Part shown: positions 34,402 to 46,019 of the stretch, in pieces | How positions within the stretch are numbered: the stretch's first letter is position 1 | How the letters are laid out: the number at the start of each line of letters is the position of its first letter | Assembly (NCBI GenBank): GCA_002205125.1 | Contig: NIOE01000008.1 | Span: forward strand, 62,001-126,000 | Length of the DNA: 64,000 nucleotides | Reading direction: 5' to 3' | DNA from: Roseateles noduli | Lineage (GTDB): Bacteria; Pseudomonadota; Gammaproteobacteria; Burkholderiales; Burkholderiaceae_C | The notes under the pieces: model-generated | Seen by the model: the letters and a program-made list of their open reading frames with translations, nothing else | Told to the model about the DNA's origin: nothing | Database searches by the model: none | Made by a program: the position numbers and the translations under genes

Positions 34402-35631
34402 TTAGAAATTCCCCAGGAACCAGTCCTTGGCGCGTCCGAACAAGGTCTTCACGGACCCCGCCTGCTGCGCCGCCTTGAATCCCCGTGTGCGCGACAGCCG
34501 CGCTTCCTCCAACAATCCCATCACGGTGGCCGAACGGGGATTGGCCACCATGTCGAACAACGCGCCGTTGTAGGTCGGATTTCCCCGACGTACCGGTTTC
34601 AGGAAAATATCCTCGGCCAGTTCCACCATCCCCGGCATCACCGAGGAACCGCCCGACAGGACGATTCCGGAAGACAGCAGCTCTTCGTAGCCGGATTCCC
34701 GGATGACCTGGTGGACGAGCGAGAAGATTTCCTCGACCCGAGGTTCGATGACCCCGGCCAAAGCCTGCTTGGAGAGCATGCGGGGTGCCCGGTCGCCCAA
34801 ACCCGGAACTTCCACCTGATCCGCCGGATCGGCCAGCAATTGCTTGGCCACGCCGTGCTCGACCTTGATTTCCTCCGCATCCTTGGTCGGGGTGCGCAGC
34901 GCCATCGCGATATCGCTGGTAATCAGGTCGCCGGCGATCGGAATCACCGCGGTATGGCGGATCGAGCCGCCGGTGAAAATCGCCACGTCGGTGGTGCCGG
35001 CGCCGATGTCGACCAGGGCGACGCCCAGGTCGCGCTCGTCCGAAGTCAGTGCCGCCAAACTGGAAGCGCTAGGATTCAGGACGAGTTGCTCGACTTCCAG
35101 CCCGCAGCGGCGCACGCACTTGACGATGTTCTCGGCCGCGCTCTGGGCGCCGGTCACGATGTGGACCTTGACCTCCAGCCGGCCGCCGCTCATGCCGATC
35201 GGCTCTTTCACCTCATGGCCGTCGATGACGAATTCCTGCGGTTCCACCAAAAGGAGGCGCTGGTCGTTCGGGATATTGATGGCCTTGGCGGTTTCCACCA
35301 CCCGCGCGACATCCACCGGCGTGACTTCCTTGTCCCGCACGATCACCATCCCGGTCGAGTTCTGGCCGCGGATATGGCTGCCGGTAATCCCGGTATAAAC
35401 CCTCGAAATCCGGCAGTCGGCCATCATTTCGGCCTCTTTCAGGGCCTGCTGGATGGACTGGACGGTGGCGTCGATATTGACCACGACGCCGCGCTTGAGA
35501 CCGTGACTCGGCGCGACGCCCAGACCGGCGATGCGCAATTGGCCGTCCCCCATCACCTCGGCCACCACCGCCATGATCTTGGCGGTGCCGATGTCCAACC
35601 CGACGACCAAATCCTTGTATTCCTTGGCCAT
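34402..35631 (-). CDS. ftsA: Cell division protein FtsA
   Basis: A 409-aa actin-like ATPase that tethers FtsZ to the membrane. It has the phosphate-1 motif VVGLDIGTAKIMAVV, the SHS2/1C region (GITGSHIRGQN), VDIGAGTTDVAIF and GIVLSGGSSVMPG, and ends in an amphipathic tail (VKTLFGRAKDWFLGNF). The start MAKEYKDL at 35631 has an AGGACAGG site and lies 8 nt after the ftsQ stop. Its codon use looks slightly less GC-rich than that of its neighbours. Confidence 0.98.
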   Translation of the reverse strand: MAKEYKDLVVGLDIGTAKIMAVVAEVMGDGQLRIAGLGVAPSHGLKRGVVVNIDATVQSIQQALKEAEMMADCRISRVYTGITGSHIRGQNSTGMVIVRDKEVTPVDVARVVETAKAINIPNDQRLLLVEPQEFVIDGHEVKEPIGMSGGRLEVKVHIVTGAQSAAENIVKCVRRCGLEVEQLVLNPSASSLAALTSDERDLGVALVDIGAGTTDVAIFTGGSIRHTAVIPIAGDLITSDIAMALRTPTKDAEEIKVEHGVAKQLLADPADQVEVPGLGDRAPRMLSKQALAGVIEPRVEEIFSLVHQVIRESGYEELLSSGIVLSGGSSVMPGMVELAEDIFLKPVRRGNPTYNGALFDMVANPRSATVMGLLEEARLSRTRGFKAAQQAGSVKTLFGRAKDWFLGNF

Positions 35632-35639
35632 GCCTGTCC

Positions 35640-36476
35640 TCAATTCTTCTTGGCGCCCTTGGGCGCAGTGGTAACCGTCGTCACGCCCGCCAGCCGGACC
35701 GCATATCCGGATTCGTGGCGGAGGTCCGCCGATACCAGCGAGGTGCGGTAGCGGGCGGTGATCTGGGGAATGCTGGCGATGAATTGGCCATACCGGGCGA
35801 CGACCTCGGCCTCGCTGCCGCGGCCGAGTTCCACGATGGCGCCCTTTTCCAGGGTCGCCTTCCAGGAGCCGCGGCCCGACAAATCCAGCCGGGCGACGCC
35901 CTCGTCCAGTTTTCCGTGGGTCAGCGGATCGAGTTGCCGCCACATCGCCAGCATCGCCGCCGAGGATTTGGCGGGCCCGGCCAGGGTGGGCAGGTCCTCG
36001 TCCTCGACGTCGCCGAGATTCGCCTCGAACACTTCGCCGAAACTGTTCACCAGTCGGGTATCGACGACCGCCTCGCTGTCGGCGTCGGCGTTGTCGGCCT
36101 TGGTTTCCCAATAGGCGGCGGGGCGGTGTTCCTCGAGCGCCACCACCAGGTGCAGCGGCCAGACCCGGCGCACCGTGGCGTGCCGTACCCAAGGCACCGC
36201 CTCGAAGGCGGCGCGCGCCTGCTGCAGGTTCATCGTCAGGAAGTTGCCGCTCAGCCGCGGCAGCGCGTTCGCGCGCAGCGAGGCGCTGCTGTTGCGGCTG
36301 ACGTCGCCCTCGACCGTGATCGACTTGATCGAGAACGCCGGTTGTCTGGCCAGCCAGTGCAGACCCACGGCCCCGGCGGCCAGCGCCAGGACGGCCAGCA
36401 GCAGACCCGCGACGCCGTTCATCACGCGGATGTCCGGCGGCAGCGGGCTGGCAGTGTGGGTGAAGGTGGCGCCCAT
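35640..36476 (-). CDS. ftsQ: Cell division protein FtsQ
   Basis: A 278-aa bitopic divisome protein: membrane helix at about 22-44, then a POTRA domain (FSIKSITVEGDVSRNSSASL, ending WVRHATVRRVWP) and the beta domain (VALEEHRPAAYWE, LVNSFGEVFEA). It recruits FtsL/FtsB in the periplasm. It lies 49 nt after ddl and 8 nt before ftsA, in the standard dcw order. Confidence 0.95.
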   Translation of the reverse strand: MGATFTHTASPLPPDIRVMNGVAGLLLAVLALAAGAVGLHWLARQPAFSIKSITVEGDVSRNSSASLRANALPRLSGNFLTMNLQQARAAFEAVPWVRHATVRRVWPLHLVVALEEHRPAAYWETKADNADADSEAVVDTRLVNSFGEVFEANLGDVEDEDLPTLAGPAKSSAAMLAMWRQLDPLTHGKLDEGVARLDLSGRGSWKATLEKGAIVELGRGSEAEVVARYGQFIASIPQITARYRTSLVSADLRHESGYAVRLAGVTTVTTAPKGAKKN

Positions 36477-36525
36477 GGCGGTGGCTCGGGGTCTGGTGTG
36501 CGGGTCGGGGTCGTTCGGGGCCGAC

Positions 36526-37533
36526 TCAGGCCTGGCTGTCCAGCCGCGCTTGCGACAGGAGATACAGGCACAGCTTCGGATAGGAGATGCCGACGGCGGC
36601 GGCCGCCTTGGGCACCAGCGAATGGGAGGTCATGCCCGGCGAGGTGTTGATCTCCAGGAGGAACAGCTGGCCGTCGGACCTGCGGCGCATCACGTCGACG
36701 CGGCCCCAGCCGCGCGCGCCCAGCGAGCGGTAGGCGGCGAGGACCAGGTCCTGCACGCGGGCCTGCTCGTCGGCCGGCAGCTGACCGACCAGATACTGGG
36801 TCGTGTCGGTGAAGTACTTGTTCTGGTAGTCGTAGTTGCCGCCCTCGGCGCGGATCTCGATGACCGGCAGCGCGATCGCATCGGCCCCCTCGCCCAGCAC
36901 CGGGCAGGTCAGTTCGGCGCCGTCGACGAATTCCTCGCACAGCACTTCGGCGTCGTACTTCGCGGCGAGTTCGACGGCTTCCTGCATGTCGGAATAGCCC
37001 ATCACCTTGCTCGCCCCGATGGAGGAGCCCTCGTGCGGCGGCTTGACGAAGATCGGCAGGCCGAGCTCGTCCGGCACGGCGCGCACGCGCTCGCGCTGCA
37101 GCTCGCCGCGCTTGAGGCTGACCCAGCGCGGCGTCGACAGCTGGTCGGCCAGCCAGACGCGCTTCGTCGTGATCTTGTCCATCGCGATGGCCGAGGCCAT
37201 CACGCCGGAACCGGTGTACGGGATGCCCATCAGTTCGAGCGCGCCCTGCACGGTGCCGTCCTCGCCGTGACGGCCGTGCAGCGCGATGAAGGCGCGCTGG
37301 AAGCCTTCGGCCTTCAGTTCGAGCAGGTTGCGCTGACCCGGGTCGAAGGCGTGCGCGTCCACGCCCTCCGACTGCAGCGCGGCCAGCACGCCGCTGCCCG
37401 ACATCAGCGAGACCTCGCGTTCGGCGGAATCGCCGCCGAAGAGCACGGCGACCTTGCCGAGCGATTTCGCGTCGATGTGGTCGATCCCGAGGTGTTGATA
37501 CAGCGCCGAGGCGTTGTTGAGGTCCGTGGTCAT
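36526..37533 (-). CDS. ddl: D-alanine--D-alanine ligase
   Basis: A 335-aa ATP-grasp enzyme making D-Ala-D-Ala for the peptidoglycan precursor. [19 protein letters not shown] is the N-terminal substrate loop; [19 protein letters not shown] is the ATP-binding strand-loop; the metal-site [20 protein letters not shown] is complete. The ATG overlaps the murC stop by 4 nt. This is the DdlB position in the cluster. Confidence 0.96.
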   Translation of the reverse strand: MTTDLNNASALYQHLGIDHIDAKSLGKVAVLFGGDSAEREVSLMSGSGVLAALQSEGVDAHAFDPGQRNLLELKAEGFQRAFIALHGRHGEDGTVQGALELMGIPYTGSGVMASAIAMDKITTKRVWLADQLSTPRWVSLKRGELQRERVRAVPDELGLPIFVKPPHEGSSIGASKVMGYSDMQEAVELAAKYDAEVLCEEFVDGAELTCPVLGEGADAIALPVIEIRAEGGNYDYQNKYFTDTTQYLVGQLPADEQARVQDLVLAAYRSLGARGWGRVDVMRRRSDGQLFLLEINTSPGMTSHSLVPKAAAAVGISYPKLCLYLLSQARLDSQA

Positions 37534-39005
37534 GCGCGGCCTCCCTTCGTCATGAGTTCAACGGTGCGCGCGGGGACGGCGGCGATCGAGCCGGCCCCCA
37601 TCACGATCACCACATCGCCGGCGCGCGCCTGGTGGGCGATCGCCTGCGGCAGTCCCTGCCAGTCGCCGACGAAGGCCGCCGCGGTGCCGCGGTCGGTCAC
37701 CGCGCGCGCCAGGCTTTCGCCGCTGATGCCGGGCAGCGGGGACTCGCTGGCGGCATAGATCTCGGTGAGCAGCACGCCGTCGGCCTGGGCCAGGACGTCG
37801 GCGAATTCCTCGAAGCAGTCGCGGGTGCGCGTGTAGCGGTGCGGCTGGAAGGCCAGCACCAGACGGCGGCCCGGGTAGGCGCCGCGCGCGGCCTTCAGCA
37901 CGGCCTGCATCTCGACCGGGTGATGGCCGTAGTCGTCGATGAGCAGCACGGTGCCAGTGCTTGCCGTGCCGCCGGATGCCGTGTTGGCCGACGCTGCGCC
38001 GGCGCCCTCACCTGCGTTCATCACCGGCAGTTCGCCGTAGGACTGGAATCGACGGCCCACCCCGCCGAAGTTGGCGAGACCCTGCAGCAGCGCGGCGTCG
38101 TCGACGCCCAGCTCCATCGCCATCGCGATCACCGACAGCGCGTTCAGCACGTTGTGCTGGCCGTTCAGTCGAAGCAGCACGTTCAGCGCGGGCAGCTCGC
38201 GACCTTGACGATCGCGGCGCAGTGCGACGAAGCGCATGCCGCCGCCCGCTTCGGCGGCGACGTCGGTCGCGCGCACGGCGTTGGTGGCGTCGAACCCGTA
38301 CAGGATCACCGGCCGCGACAGCATCGGCACGATGCTGCGCACGCCCTCGTCGTCGCCGCAGAGCACCGCCGCGCCCCAGAAGGGCATCCGGTGCAGGAAG
38401 TCGACGAAGGCCTGACGCAGACGGGCCATGTCGTGCCCGTAGGTGTCCATGTGGTCGGCGTCGATGTTGGTGACGATCGCCAGCTGCGGCAGCAGGTGCA
38501 GGAAGGACGCGTCGGACTCGTCCGCCTCGACGACCATGTGCAGCCCGCCGCCCAGCGCGGCGTTCGCGCCCGCGGCCAGCAGCTGTCCGCCGATCGCGTA
38601 GCTCGGATCCAGCCCCGCCTGCTGCATCACCGTCGTCAGCAGCGAGGTCGTCGTCGTCTTGCCGTGCGTGCCGGCGACGGCGATGCCCAGGCGCGGGCGC
38701 ATCAGCTCGGCCAGCATCTGCGCGCGCAGCAGCACGGGGATGCCGTGCTGGTGCGCGGCCATCAGCTCGGGGTTGTCGGCCTTGATCGCGCTGGACTTGA
38801 CCAGCACCTGCGCGGCACCGACGTGCTCGGCGGCGTGGCCGATCATCACGTCGACGCCCAGCGTGCGCAGGCGGCGTGTGGTGTCGCTCTCGCCCTGGTC
38901 GGAGCCGCTGACGCGGTAACCCTGCGCGGCCAGCAGTTCGGCGATGCCGCTCATGCCGGCGCCGCCGATGCCGGTGAAGTGGATGCGTTGGAGGGCGTGC
39001 TTCAT
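37530..39005 (-). CDS. murC: UDP-N-acetylmuramate--L-alanine ligase
   Basis: A 491-aa Mur ligase adding the first amino acid. The N-terminal dinucleotide-like [16 protein letters not shown], the ATP loop [10 protein letters not shown] (111-120) and the C-terminal DDYGHHPVE are all MurC-specific. Just before the last of these is a short Gly/Ala/Ser/Thr-rich insertion ([15 protein letters not shown]) not usual in the family. It shares 4-nt overlaps with both murG and ddl. Confidence 0.97.
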   Translation of the reverse strand: MKHALQRIHFTGIGGAGMSGIAELLAAQGYRVSGSDQGESDTTRRLRTLGVDVMIGHAAEHVGAAQVLVKSSAIKADNPELMAAHQHGIPVLLRAQMLAELMRPRLGIAVAGTHGKTTTTSLLTTVMQQAGLDPSYAIGGQLLAAGANAALGGGLHMVVEADESDASFLHLLPQLAIVTNIDADHMDTYGHDMARLRQAFVDFLHRMPFWGAAVLCGDDEGVRSIVPMLSRPVILYGFDATNAVRATDVAAEAGGGMRFVALRRDRQGRELPALNVLLRLNGQHNVLNALSVIAMAMELGVDDAALLQGLANFGGVGRRFQSYGELPVMNAGEGAGAASANTASGGTASTGTVLLIDDYGHHPVEMQAVLKAARGAYPGRRLVLAFQPHRYTRTRDCFEEFADVLAQADGVLLTEIYAASESPLPGISGESLARAVTDRGTAAAFVGDWQGLPQAIAHQARAGDVVIVMGAGSIAAVPARTVELMTKGGRA

Positions 39006-40111
39006 GCGCGCGCTCCGTTGTCGGACTTGGCGTCGCGGGCGTTCACGAGCGCCTCCAGCTCATCGGCCACGCGGCCGGCCGCGCGCGGACGCGCCAGCGA
39101 GCGCGCCTTGGACGCCATCGCCAGCCAGTGCTCGCGCGGCTGCTGCAGCAGGTCGAACAGCGCCTGCGCGCTCAGCTCGCCCTGCGGCAGGTGCGTGCCC
39201 GCGTTGTGCTGCGCCATGTATTGCGCGTTGTCGCGTTGATGCGAGGTCGTGCTGACGACCAGCGGCACCAGGATGCTGGCGACACCGGCGGCGCACAGCT
39301 CGGACACCGTCACCGCGCCGGCGCGGCAGATCACCACGTCGGCCTCGGCCAGGCGCTGCGCCATGTCGTTGATGAAGGGCACGACCTCGGCCTGCACGCC
39401 GACCTTGGCGTAGGCGGCCTGCACGAGCGGGAAGTTGGCTTCGCCCGTCTGGTGCGTGACCAGCGGACGCTGATGCTCGTCCCACAGCGCGAGCGTCTGC
39501 GGCAGCACGTCGTTGATCGCGCGCGCGCCCAGCGAGCCGCCCACCACCAGCACCTTCAGCGGACCGTTGCGTTCGGCGAAGCGCAGTTCGGGCGCAGGCA
39601 GGTCCTCGATCTCGACGCGGACCGGGTTGCCGGTGACCACGCTCTTCTTCTGCTGCGCGGCGGCGAGGCCGTCGAAGCCGAAGGCGATCTTCTTCGCGAC
39701 CGGCGCGAGCGCCTTGTTGGACAGCAGCAGCGCGGCGTCGGCGTTCACCAGCATCAGCGGACGGCGCATCACCCAGGCCATCAGGCCGCCGGGGAAGCAG
39801 ACGTAGCCGCCCATGCCGAGCACCGCGTCGGCTTTGCGCGCGCTGAACACATGCGCGCTCTGGCCGAGCGCCTTGAACATGCGCACGACGCCGAGCAGTG
39901 AATGCTTCAGGCCCTTGCCGCGCAGGCCGGCGAAGGACAGGCGGTCCATCGGCAGGCCGGACGGCGGCACGAGCTTGTTCTCCATGCCGGCCTCGGTGCC
40001 GAGCCAGGACACGGTCCAGCCGCGCCGCTGCATCTCTGCAGCCACGGCCAATCCGGGAATGACGTGACCGCCCGTGCCGGCGGCCATCACGACGAGGTGA
40101 CGCGTGCTCAT
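39002..40111 (-). CDS. murG: Lipid II synthase, UDP-GlcNAc transferase MurG
   Basis: A 369-aa GT28 glycosyltransferase that converts lipid I to lipid II on the inner membrane. [17 protein letters not shown] is the membrane-side G loop 1, [13 protein letters not shown] the second G loop and [19 protein letters not shown] the UDP-GlcNAc site. The ATG at 40111 overlaps the ftsW stop by 4 nt, giving the expected length. Confidence 0.97.
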   Translation of the reverse strand: MSTRHLVVMAAGTGGHVIPGLAVAAEMQRRGWTVSWLGTEAGMENKLVPPSGLPMDRLSFAGLRGKGLKHSLLGVVRMFKALGQSAHVFSARKADAVLGMGGYVCFPGGLMAWVMRRPLMLVNADAALLLSNKALAPVAKKIAFGFDGLAAAQQKKSVVTGNPVRVEIEDLPAPELRFAERNGPLKVLVVGGSLGARAINDVLPQTLALWDEHQRPLVTHQTGEANFPLVQAAYAKVGVQAEVVPFINDMAQRLAEADVVICRAGAVTVSELCAAGVASILVPLVVSTTSHQRDNAQYMAQHNAGTHLPQGELSAQALFDLLQQPREHWLAMASKARSLARPRAAGRVADELEALVNARDAKSDNGARA

Positions 40112-41391
40112 GCGCGGCCCCCTCGCATCAGTTGTCTGTTCTCGATGTCGATTCGCAAGCAGATGGCCAAGGCAACGCAGTTCAGGACGGTGGCGGAACC
40201 GCCGTAGCTCATCAGCGGCAGCGTCAGGCCCTTGGTCGGCAGCGCGCCGAGGTTCACGCCCATGTTGATGAAGGCCTGGCCGCCCATCCAGATGCCGATG
40301 CCCTGGGCGTAGAGGCCGGCGAAGACGCGGTCCAGCGCCACGGCCTGGCGGCCGATGTGGAACAGCCGGCGCGACAGCCAGAAGAACGCGAAGATCACGA
40401 TGGCCACGCCGATGAAGCCGAGCTCCTCGCCGATGACGGCGAGCAGGAAGTCGGTGTGAGCCTCGGGCAGGTAATGCAGCTTCTCCAGGCTGGAGCCCAG
40501 GCCCTGGCCGAAGAACTCGCCGCGTCCGAAGGCGATCAGCGAGTGCGTCAGCTGGTAGGCCTTGCCCTGCGCGTACTTCTCGTCCCACGGGTTCAGGTAG
40601 GCGAAGATCCGTTCGCGGCGGAAGTCGCTGAAGGTGATCATCAGCACGAAGGCGCCGATCAGCACCGCCACGCTGAGGAAGAACATGCGGCCGTTGACGC
40701 CGCCCAGGAACAGGATGCCCATCGCGATGGCCGCGATGACCATGAAGGCGCCCATGTCCGGCTCGGCCAGCAGCAGCATGCCGGTGAAGGCCAGCGCGGC
40801 GGCCATCGGCCACACGGCGCGGACGAAGTTCTCCTTCACCTCCATCTTGCGGACCATGTAGTTGGCCGCGTACATCGCGATGGCCAGCTTGGCCAGCTCG
40901 GAGGGCTGGAAGTTCATGACGCCCAGCGGCAGCCAGCGGCGCGCGCCGTTGACGCCCTTGCCGACGTGCGGGATCAGCACGATCATCAGCAGCGCCAGCG
41001 CGACGACGAAGAGCTTGGGCGCGTGCCGCTCCCAGAAGCTCACCGGCACCATCACGGTGATCCAGCCGGCCAGCAGGCCGATCCCGATGAACAGGCTCTG
41101 ACGCACGAAGAAGTGCATCGGCTGGTACTTCGCGAACTTGGGGTTGTCCGGCAGCGCGATCGACGCCGAATAGACCATCAGCAGGCCCAGCGCCAGCAGC
41201 GACAGCACGACCCAGATCAGCGTCAGGTCGAAGCCGAGCAGGCGCGTGGGTTGGCCGGCGGAGGTGGAGACCCAGTCGCGCACCGGCACGTCGACGCTGC
41301 CCGCGCCGCCGGCGCCCGCGGCGGACGGACGGCGCAAGGCCAGCGCGCGCACGCGCTCGCTGACGGTCTCGAAGAAGGACGCGGCGCTCAT
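40108..41391 (-). CDS. ftsW: SEDS peptidoglycan polymerase FtsW
   Basis: A 427-aa ten-helix membrane protein, the septal glycan polymerase that works with FtsI. It has the SEDS features [50 protein letters not shown] and [26 protein letters not shown] soluble N-terminal stretch of about 50 residues precedes the first helix. It overlaps murD and murG by 4 nt each. Confidence 0.97.
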   Translation of the reverse strand: MSAASFFETVSERVRALALRRPSAAGAGGAGSVDVPVRDWVSTSAGQPTRLLGFDLTLIWVVLSLLALGLLMVYSASIALPDNPKFAKYQPMHFFVRQSLFIGIGLLAGWITVMVPVSFWERHAPKLFVVALALLMIVLIPHVGKGVNGARRWLPLGVMNFQPSELAKLAIAMYAANYMVRKMEVKENFVRAVWPMAAALAFTGMLLLAEPDMGAFMVIAAIAMGILFLGGVNGRMFFLSVAVLIGAFVLMITFSDFRRERIFAYLNPWDEKYAQGKAYQLTHSLIAFGRGEFFGQGLGSSLEKLHYLPEAHTDFLLAVIGEELGFIGVAIVIFAFFWLSRRLFHIGRQAVALDRVFAGLYAQGIGIWMGGQAFINMGVNLGALPTKGLTLPLMSYGGSATVLNCVALAICLRIDIENRQLMRGGRA

Positions 41392-43334
41392 CCGATGAGG
41401 CCCTCGTCTTCGGCCATCTCGCGCACCGTGGCGATGAACACCTCGGCGCGATGGGCGTAGTTGCGGAACATGTCCAGGCTGGCGCAGGCCGGGCTCAGCA
41501 GCACGCTGTCGCCGGCTTGCGCCTGCGCGAGCGACCAGTGCGTCGCGGCTTCGAGCGAGTCATGGCGATGCATCAGGACGCCGCTGTCCTGCAGCGCGGC
41601 TTCGATCTGCGGCGCGTCGCGGCCGATCAGCGCCACCGCGCGGGCGTGCAGCGCGATCGGCGTGGCCAGCGGGGAGAAGTCCTGCCCCTTGCCGTCGCCG
41701 CCCAGGATCATCACCAGCTTGGCCGGCGCGCGGTCGGCGCCCAGGCCCATCACGGCGGCGACGGTCGCGCCGACGTTGGTGCCCTTGGAGTCGTCGTAGA
41801 AGTCGACGCCCTTGATCGAGGTGACGAACTCGACGCGGTGCGGTTCGCCGTGGTACTCGCGCAGCCCGTGCAGCATCGGGGCCAGCGGGCAGTCGATGGA
41901 TGTGGCCAGCGCCAGCGCCGCCAGCGCATTCGCGGCGTTGTGGCGGCCGCGCACGCGCAGCGCGTCGGCGGGCATCAGGCGCTGGATGATGAGGTCTTCC
42001 TCGTCATCCTTGCGCCGCTTCAGGCCCTTCAGTTCTTCTTCCGCCTCGCGGGCGCGGACCAGCCACGCCATGCCGTTCTCGACCAGCAGACCAAAGTCGC
42101 CGGGACGGCGCGGCGCATCCAGGCCGAAGCGGACGACGTTGCGTTCGACGACCTTCGCCGGGCGGCCACGGCCCTGCTTGACGGTGATCGGCGCGGGGAT
42201 CAGTGCTTCAACTTCCGGGTCGTCGCGGTTGATCACCAACACGCCGTGCTCGCCGAACACGCGGCCCTTGGCGCGCGCGTAGGCCGGCATGTCGCCGTGC
42301 CAGTCCAGGTGGTCCTGCGTGATGTTGAGCACCGCGCCGGCGCTCGGCTCGAAGCCCTTCACACCGTCCAGCTGGAAGCTCGACAGCTCCAGCACCCAGA
42401 CCTGCGGCAGCACCTCGAACTCGGCCGGCTTGGGCGGCGGCGGCTTGATCGGCAGCGGCTGCTCGTCGAGCAGTTCGGCAACGGTTTCCAGCGCGGTGCG
42501 GTCATCCGTGGGCGCCTGCGCGGCAACGGACTCCACCACCGGTCCGGTCGGCTCGCTCGACTCCGCAGCCTCGCCCGGCTCGATCTCGTTCGCGTCGAAC
42601 GATTCCAGCAGCACGTCGGCGTTCGGGACTTCGGGCACGTCGCCCACGTCCTCGACGGCGACGGTCTCTCCGGGCGCCGTCGACACCACGGATGCCACGG
42701 CCAGGTCGACGACGGCCTCATCCGCAGCGTCGGCCGCATCGGCCTCGGCGGCGATGTCGGCGGCGACCTCGTCCTCCTTGGGCTGCGGCATCGGCTCCTT
42801 GTCGAGCGCCTCGCTCAAGGTCCCCAGCAGCGTCGGGCCGATGTTGCCGGCCATCGCCACTCGGCGGCCGGCGCGCTCGACCAGCAGCGCCGTCATGCTG
42901 GTGGTCGTCGTCTTGCCGTTGGTGCCGGTGATCGCGAGCACGCCGGGCTCGTAGCGGTACAAGGTCTTGAGCTCCGCCAGCGCCTGCGCGAACAGCTCCA
43001 GCTCGCCGCGCACGCGCAGGCCGATCTCTTCCGCGCGCTCGAACAGCGGCTTCAGCCGCGCGTCCAGCGGCGACAGGCCGGGGCTCTTCAGCAGCACCCA
43101 GCTGTGGTCGATCGAGGCCAGCAGCGCGGGCGAGAACCCGCCATGCTCGAACGCGGCGTCGGGCAGGCGTTCGCGCAGCGCGGCCAGTTGCGGCGGCTGC
43201 TCGCGGCTGTCCCAGACGGTGACGCGCGCGCCCAGGCGCGCGGCCCAGGCCGCCATCGCGAGCCCGGAGTCGCCCAGGCCCAGCACGAACGCGTGCCGGT
43301 CCTGGAAGAGCGCCGGGAAGTGGAGGGAGGACAT
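41388..43334 (-). CDS. murD: UDP-N-acetylmuramoylalanine--D-glutamate ligase with a large acidic insertion
   Basis: A 648-aa Mur ligase; most MurD proteins have 440-500 aa. The core is complete: [23 protein letters not shown], the ATP loop [12 protein letters not shown] (135-146), [18 protein letters not shown] (313-322), [11 protein letters not shown] and [12 protein letters not shown]. Between [11 protein letters not shown] and [10 protein letters not shown], about residues 178-309 (42408-42800) are an Ala/Glu/Asp/Val-rich, Pro-ended low-complexity insertion with almost no basic residues. A smaller charged insertion ([16 protein letters not shown]) near 455 is common in Burkholderiales. The ATG at 43334 is 17 nt after the mraY stop. 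Confidence 0.95.
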   Translation of the reverse strand: MSSLHFPALFQDRHAFVLGLGDSGLAMAAWAARLGARVTVWDSREQPPQLAALRERLPDAAFEHGGFSPALLASIDHSWVLLKSPGLSPLDARLKPLFERAEEIGLRVRGELELFAQALAELKTLYRYEPGVLAITGTNGKTTTTSMTALLVERAGRRVAMAGNIGPTLLGTLSEALDKEPMPQPKEDEVAADIAAEADAADAADEAVVDLAVASVVSTAPGETVAVEDVGDVPEVPNADVLLESFDANEIEPGEAAESSEPTGPVVESVAAQAPTDDRTALETVAELLDEQPLPIKPPPPKPAEFEVLPQVWVLELSSFQLDGVKGFEPSAGAVLNITQDHLDWHGDMPAYARAKGRVFGEHGVLVINRDDPEVEALIPAPITVKQGRGRPAKVVERNVVRFGLDAPRRPGDFGLLVENGMAWLVRAREAEEELKGLKRRKDDEEDLIIQRLMPADALRVRGRHNAANALAALALATSIDCPLAPMLHGLREYHGEPHRVEFVTSIKGVDFYDDSKGTNVGATVAAVMGLGADRAPAKLVMILGGDGKGQDFSPLATPIALHARAVALIGRDAPQIEAALQDSGVLMHRHDSLEAATHWSLAQAQAGDSVLLSPACASLDMFRNYAHRAEVFIATVREMAEDEGLIG

Positions 43335-43351
43335 CGTCGTTCCGTTCCCGC

Positions 43352-44530
43352 TCAGCGCAGCTTCAGGCTGGCCAGGCCGACCAGGCACAGCAGCATCGTG
43401 ATGATCCAGAACCGGATGACGACCTGCGTCTCCTTCCAGCCCGACTTCTCGAAGTGGTGGTGCAGCGGGGCCATCTTGAAGATGCGCCGCCCTTCCCCGT
43501 ACTTCTTCTTCGTGTACTTGAACCAGGTCACCTGGAGCATCACCGACAGCACCTCGGCGACGAAGACGCCGCCCATGATGCCGAGCACGATCTCCTGGCG
43601 CGTGATCACGGCCAGGGTGCCCAGGCCGCCGCCCAGCGCCAGCGCGCCCACGTCGCCCATGAACACCTGCGCCGGATGCGCGTTGAACCACAGGAAGGCC
43701 AGCCCCGCGCCCGCGAGCGCGGCGCAGAAGATCAGCAGCTCGCCCGCGCCGGGGATGTAGGGGAACAGCAGGTAGCGGCTGTACACCGACGAACCCGTCA
43801 CGTAGGCGAAGACGCCCAGCGCCGAGCCCACCATCACCACCGGCATGATCGCCAGGCCGTCCAGGCCGTCGGTGAAGTTCACCGCGTTGCTGGTACCGAC
43901 GATGACCAGGTAGGACAGCCCGATGAAGCCGAACACGCCCAGCGGGTAGCTGATCGACTTGAAGAACGGCAGCATCAGGTCGGCCTTGGGCGGCAGCTCG
44001 GTCGAGAAGCCGCTCGTGACCCAGCGGAAGAACAGCTGCACGACCCCCAGGAAGCTGGTCTCCGACACGCTGAAGGCCAGGTAGATCGCGGCGATCAGGC
44101 CGATGATCGATTGCCACAGGAACTTCTCGCGGCTGCGCATGCCCTCCGGGTCCTTGTTGACCACCTTGCGGTAGTCGTCGACCCAGCCGATCAGGCCGAA
44201 GCCCATGGTCACCAGCATCACCACCCAGACGAAGCGGTTGGACCAGTCGAACCACAGCAGCGTGGACACGCCGATGCCGATCAGCACCAGCACGCCGCCC
44301 ATGGTGGGCGTGCCGCTCTTGGCCAGATGCTGCTGGACGCCGTACTCGCGGATCGGCTGGCCGATCTTGAGCTCGGTCAGGCGGCGGATCACCCACGGGC
44401 CGAAGGCCAGGCCGATCAGCAGCGCCGTCAGCGCCGCCATCACGGCGCGGAAGGTGATGTAGTTGAAGACGCGGAGGAACCCGAGTTCAGAGTAATTGGC
44501 CTGCAGCCATTGGGCCAGACTAAGCAGCAT
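43352..44530 (-). CDS. mraY: Phospho-N-acetylmuramoyl-pentapeptide transferase MraY
   Basis: A 392-aa membrane enzyme making lipid I. Catalytic Asp residues are in WVDDYRKV (D118, D119) and the third in [13 protein letters not shown]; the Mg/His motif is [17 protein letters not shown]. About ten hydrophobic helices are seen. Its start lies 11 nt inside the end of murF, so translation is coupled. Confidence 0.98.
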   Translation of the reverse strand: MLLSLAQWLQANYSELGFLRVFNYITFRAVMAALTALLIGLAFGPWVIRRLTELKIGQPIREYGVQQHLAKSGTPTMGGVLVLIGIGVSTLLWFDWSNRFVWVVMLVTMGFGLIGWVDDYRKVVNKDPEGMRSREKFLWQSIIGLIAAIYLAFSVSETSFLGVVQLFFRWVTSGFSTELPPKADLMLPFFKSISYPLGVFGFIGLSYLVIVGTSNAVNFTDGLDGLAIMPVVMVGSALGVFAYVTGSSVYSRYLLFPYIPGAGELLIFCAALAGAGLAFLWFNAHPAQVFMGDVGALALGGGLGTLAVITRQEIVLGIMGGVFVAEVLSVMLQVTWFKYTKKKYGEGRRIFKMAPLHHHFEKSGWKETQVVIRFWIITMLLCLVGLASLKLR

Positions 44531-46019
44531 GGGGGTCTCCTGGGCCGCCGGACTGCAAGGCGGCCACGATCTGTTCCATCTTCATGAAGCGCGAACCCTT
44601 GACGAGGATGTTCTGCACTTGCGGCGCGTCCTTCAGCGCGACGATCAGGTCAGCGACGGTGTCGAACGCACGGGCGCCCGCGCCGTAGGCGGTCGCGGCG
44701 TCGCGCGCGGCGGCGCCGGCGGTCCATAGCGCGGCCAGGCCCTGGTCGGCGGCATGCGCGCCGACTTCCTCGTGGAAGGCCGGGCCTTGTTCGCCGACCT
44801 CGCCCATGTCGCCGAGGATCAGCCACGACGCGCCCGGCAGCTCGGCCAGCACGTCGATGGCGGCGCGCACGCTGTCGGGGTTGGCGTTGTAGCTGTCGTC
44901 GATCAGCGTGATGCGACGGCCCTGCCACACCGCCGTCTGCAGCGCGGAGCGGCCCTTCACGGCCTTGAACGACTGCAGCCCGTCGCGGATCGCGGCGAGC
45001 GGCGCGCCCGCGGCCAGCGTGCAGGCCGCGGCGGCCAGCGCGTTGCGGACGTTGTGCTGGCCGGCCATCGCCAGCGCGACCGGGATCGTGCCCGCAGGCG
45101 TGAGGATCTCGATCGCCCAATGTCCGGCGCTGCCGGCGACAGCGGTCGCATCGGTCGGCGCGATCCACTGCGCGCGGCCCATCACGTCGGCCTGGCCTTG
45201 GAGCGCGAAGGTCAGCGTCGCGCGGCCCACGGCCTGCGACTGCCACACCGGCGCGCAAGGATCTTCAGCGGGGAATACCGCGACACCAGCCGTCCCGAGC
45301 GCGCCGATCACGGCGCCGTTCTCGCGCGCCACCGCCTCGACGGTGTGCATGAACTCCTGGTGCTCGCGCTGCGCGTTGTTCACCAGCGCCACCGTCGGCT
45401 GCGTCATCGCGGCCAGCGGCGCGATCTCGCCGGGGTGGTTCATGCCGAGCTCGACCACCGCCGCGCGATGCCACGCGGCCTCGTTCTGGCGCAGGCGCAG
45501 CAGCGTCAGCGGCACGCCGATCTCGTTGTTGAAGTTGCCTTCGGTCGCCAGCATCGCTGCGTCGCCCAGCCAGGCGCGCAGGATGGACGCGATCATCTGC
45601 GTCACGGTCGTCTTGCCGTTGCTGCCGGTGACGGCGATCACCGGCAGGTGATGCTGTTCGCGCCAGGCTTGCGAGAGCAGGCCCAGCGCGACCTTCGCAT
45701 CGGGCACGAGCAGACCGGGCAGGTCGGCCTCGGCCAGGCCGCGCTCCGCGATGGCCGCAGCGGCGCCGGACGCCTTCGCCTGCGCGAGGAAGTCGTTGGC
45801 GTCGAAACGCTCGCCGCGCAGCGCGACGAACAGGTCGCCCGCGCGCAGCGAGCGCGTGTCGGTGTGCACGCGCTGCAGCGGCGTGGAAGGTTCGCCCACG
45901 AGCGTCGCGGCCGGCAGCAATGGCGACAGCAGTTCGAACGCGCGGCCGAGCGTCATCATCGGCGCACTCGGCACACCCGAAGCGGCGGAGCCCGCAGTGA
46001 TCGGCGTTACGTCGCTCAC
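44520..46019 (-). CDS. murF: UDP-N-acetylmuramoyl-tripeptide--D-Ala-D-Ala ligase
   Basis: A 499-aa Mur ligase adding the D-Ala-D-Ala dipeptide. It shows the N-terminal substrate domain ([26 protein letters not shown]), the ATP loop [27 protein letters not shown] and [11 protein letters not shown]. Its ATG overlaps the murE stop by 4 nt and it runs 11 nt into mraY. Confidence 0.97.
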   Translation of the reverse strand: MSDVTPITAGSAASGVPSAPMMTLGRAFELLSPLLPAATLVGEPSTPLQRVHTDTRSLRAGDLFVALRGERFDANDFLAQAKASGAAAAIAERGLAEADLPGLLVPDAKVALGLLSQAWREQHHLPVIAVTGSNGKTTVTQMIASILRAWLGDAAMLATEGNFNNEIGVPLTLLRLRQNEAAWHRAAVVELGMNHPGEIAPLAAMTQPTVALVNNAQREHQEFMHTVEAVARENGAVIGALGTAGVAVFPAEDPCAPVWQSQAVGRATLTFALQGQADVMGRAQWIAPTDATAVAGSAGHWAIEILTPAGTIPVALAMAGQHNVRNALAAAACTLAAGAPLAAIRDGLQSFKAVKGRSALQTAVWQGRRITLIDDSYNANPDSVRAAIDVLAELPGASWLILGDMGEVGEQGPAFHEEVGAHAADQGLAALWTAGAAARDAATAYGAGARAFDTVADLIVALKDAPQVQNILVKGSRFMKMEQIVAALQSGGPGDPHAA

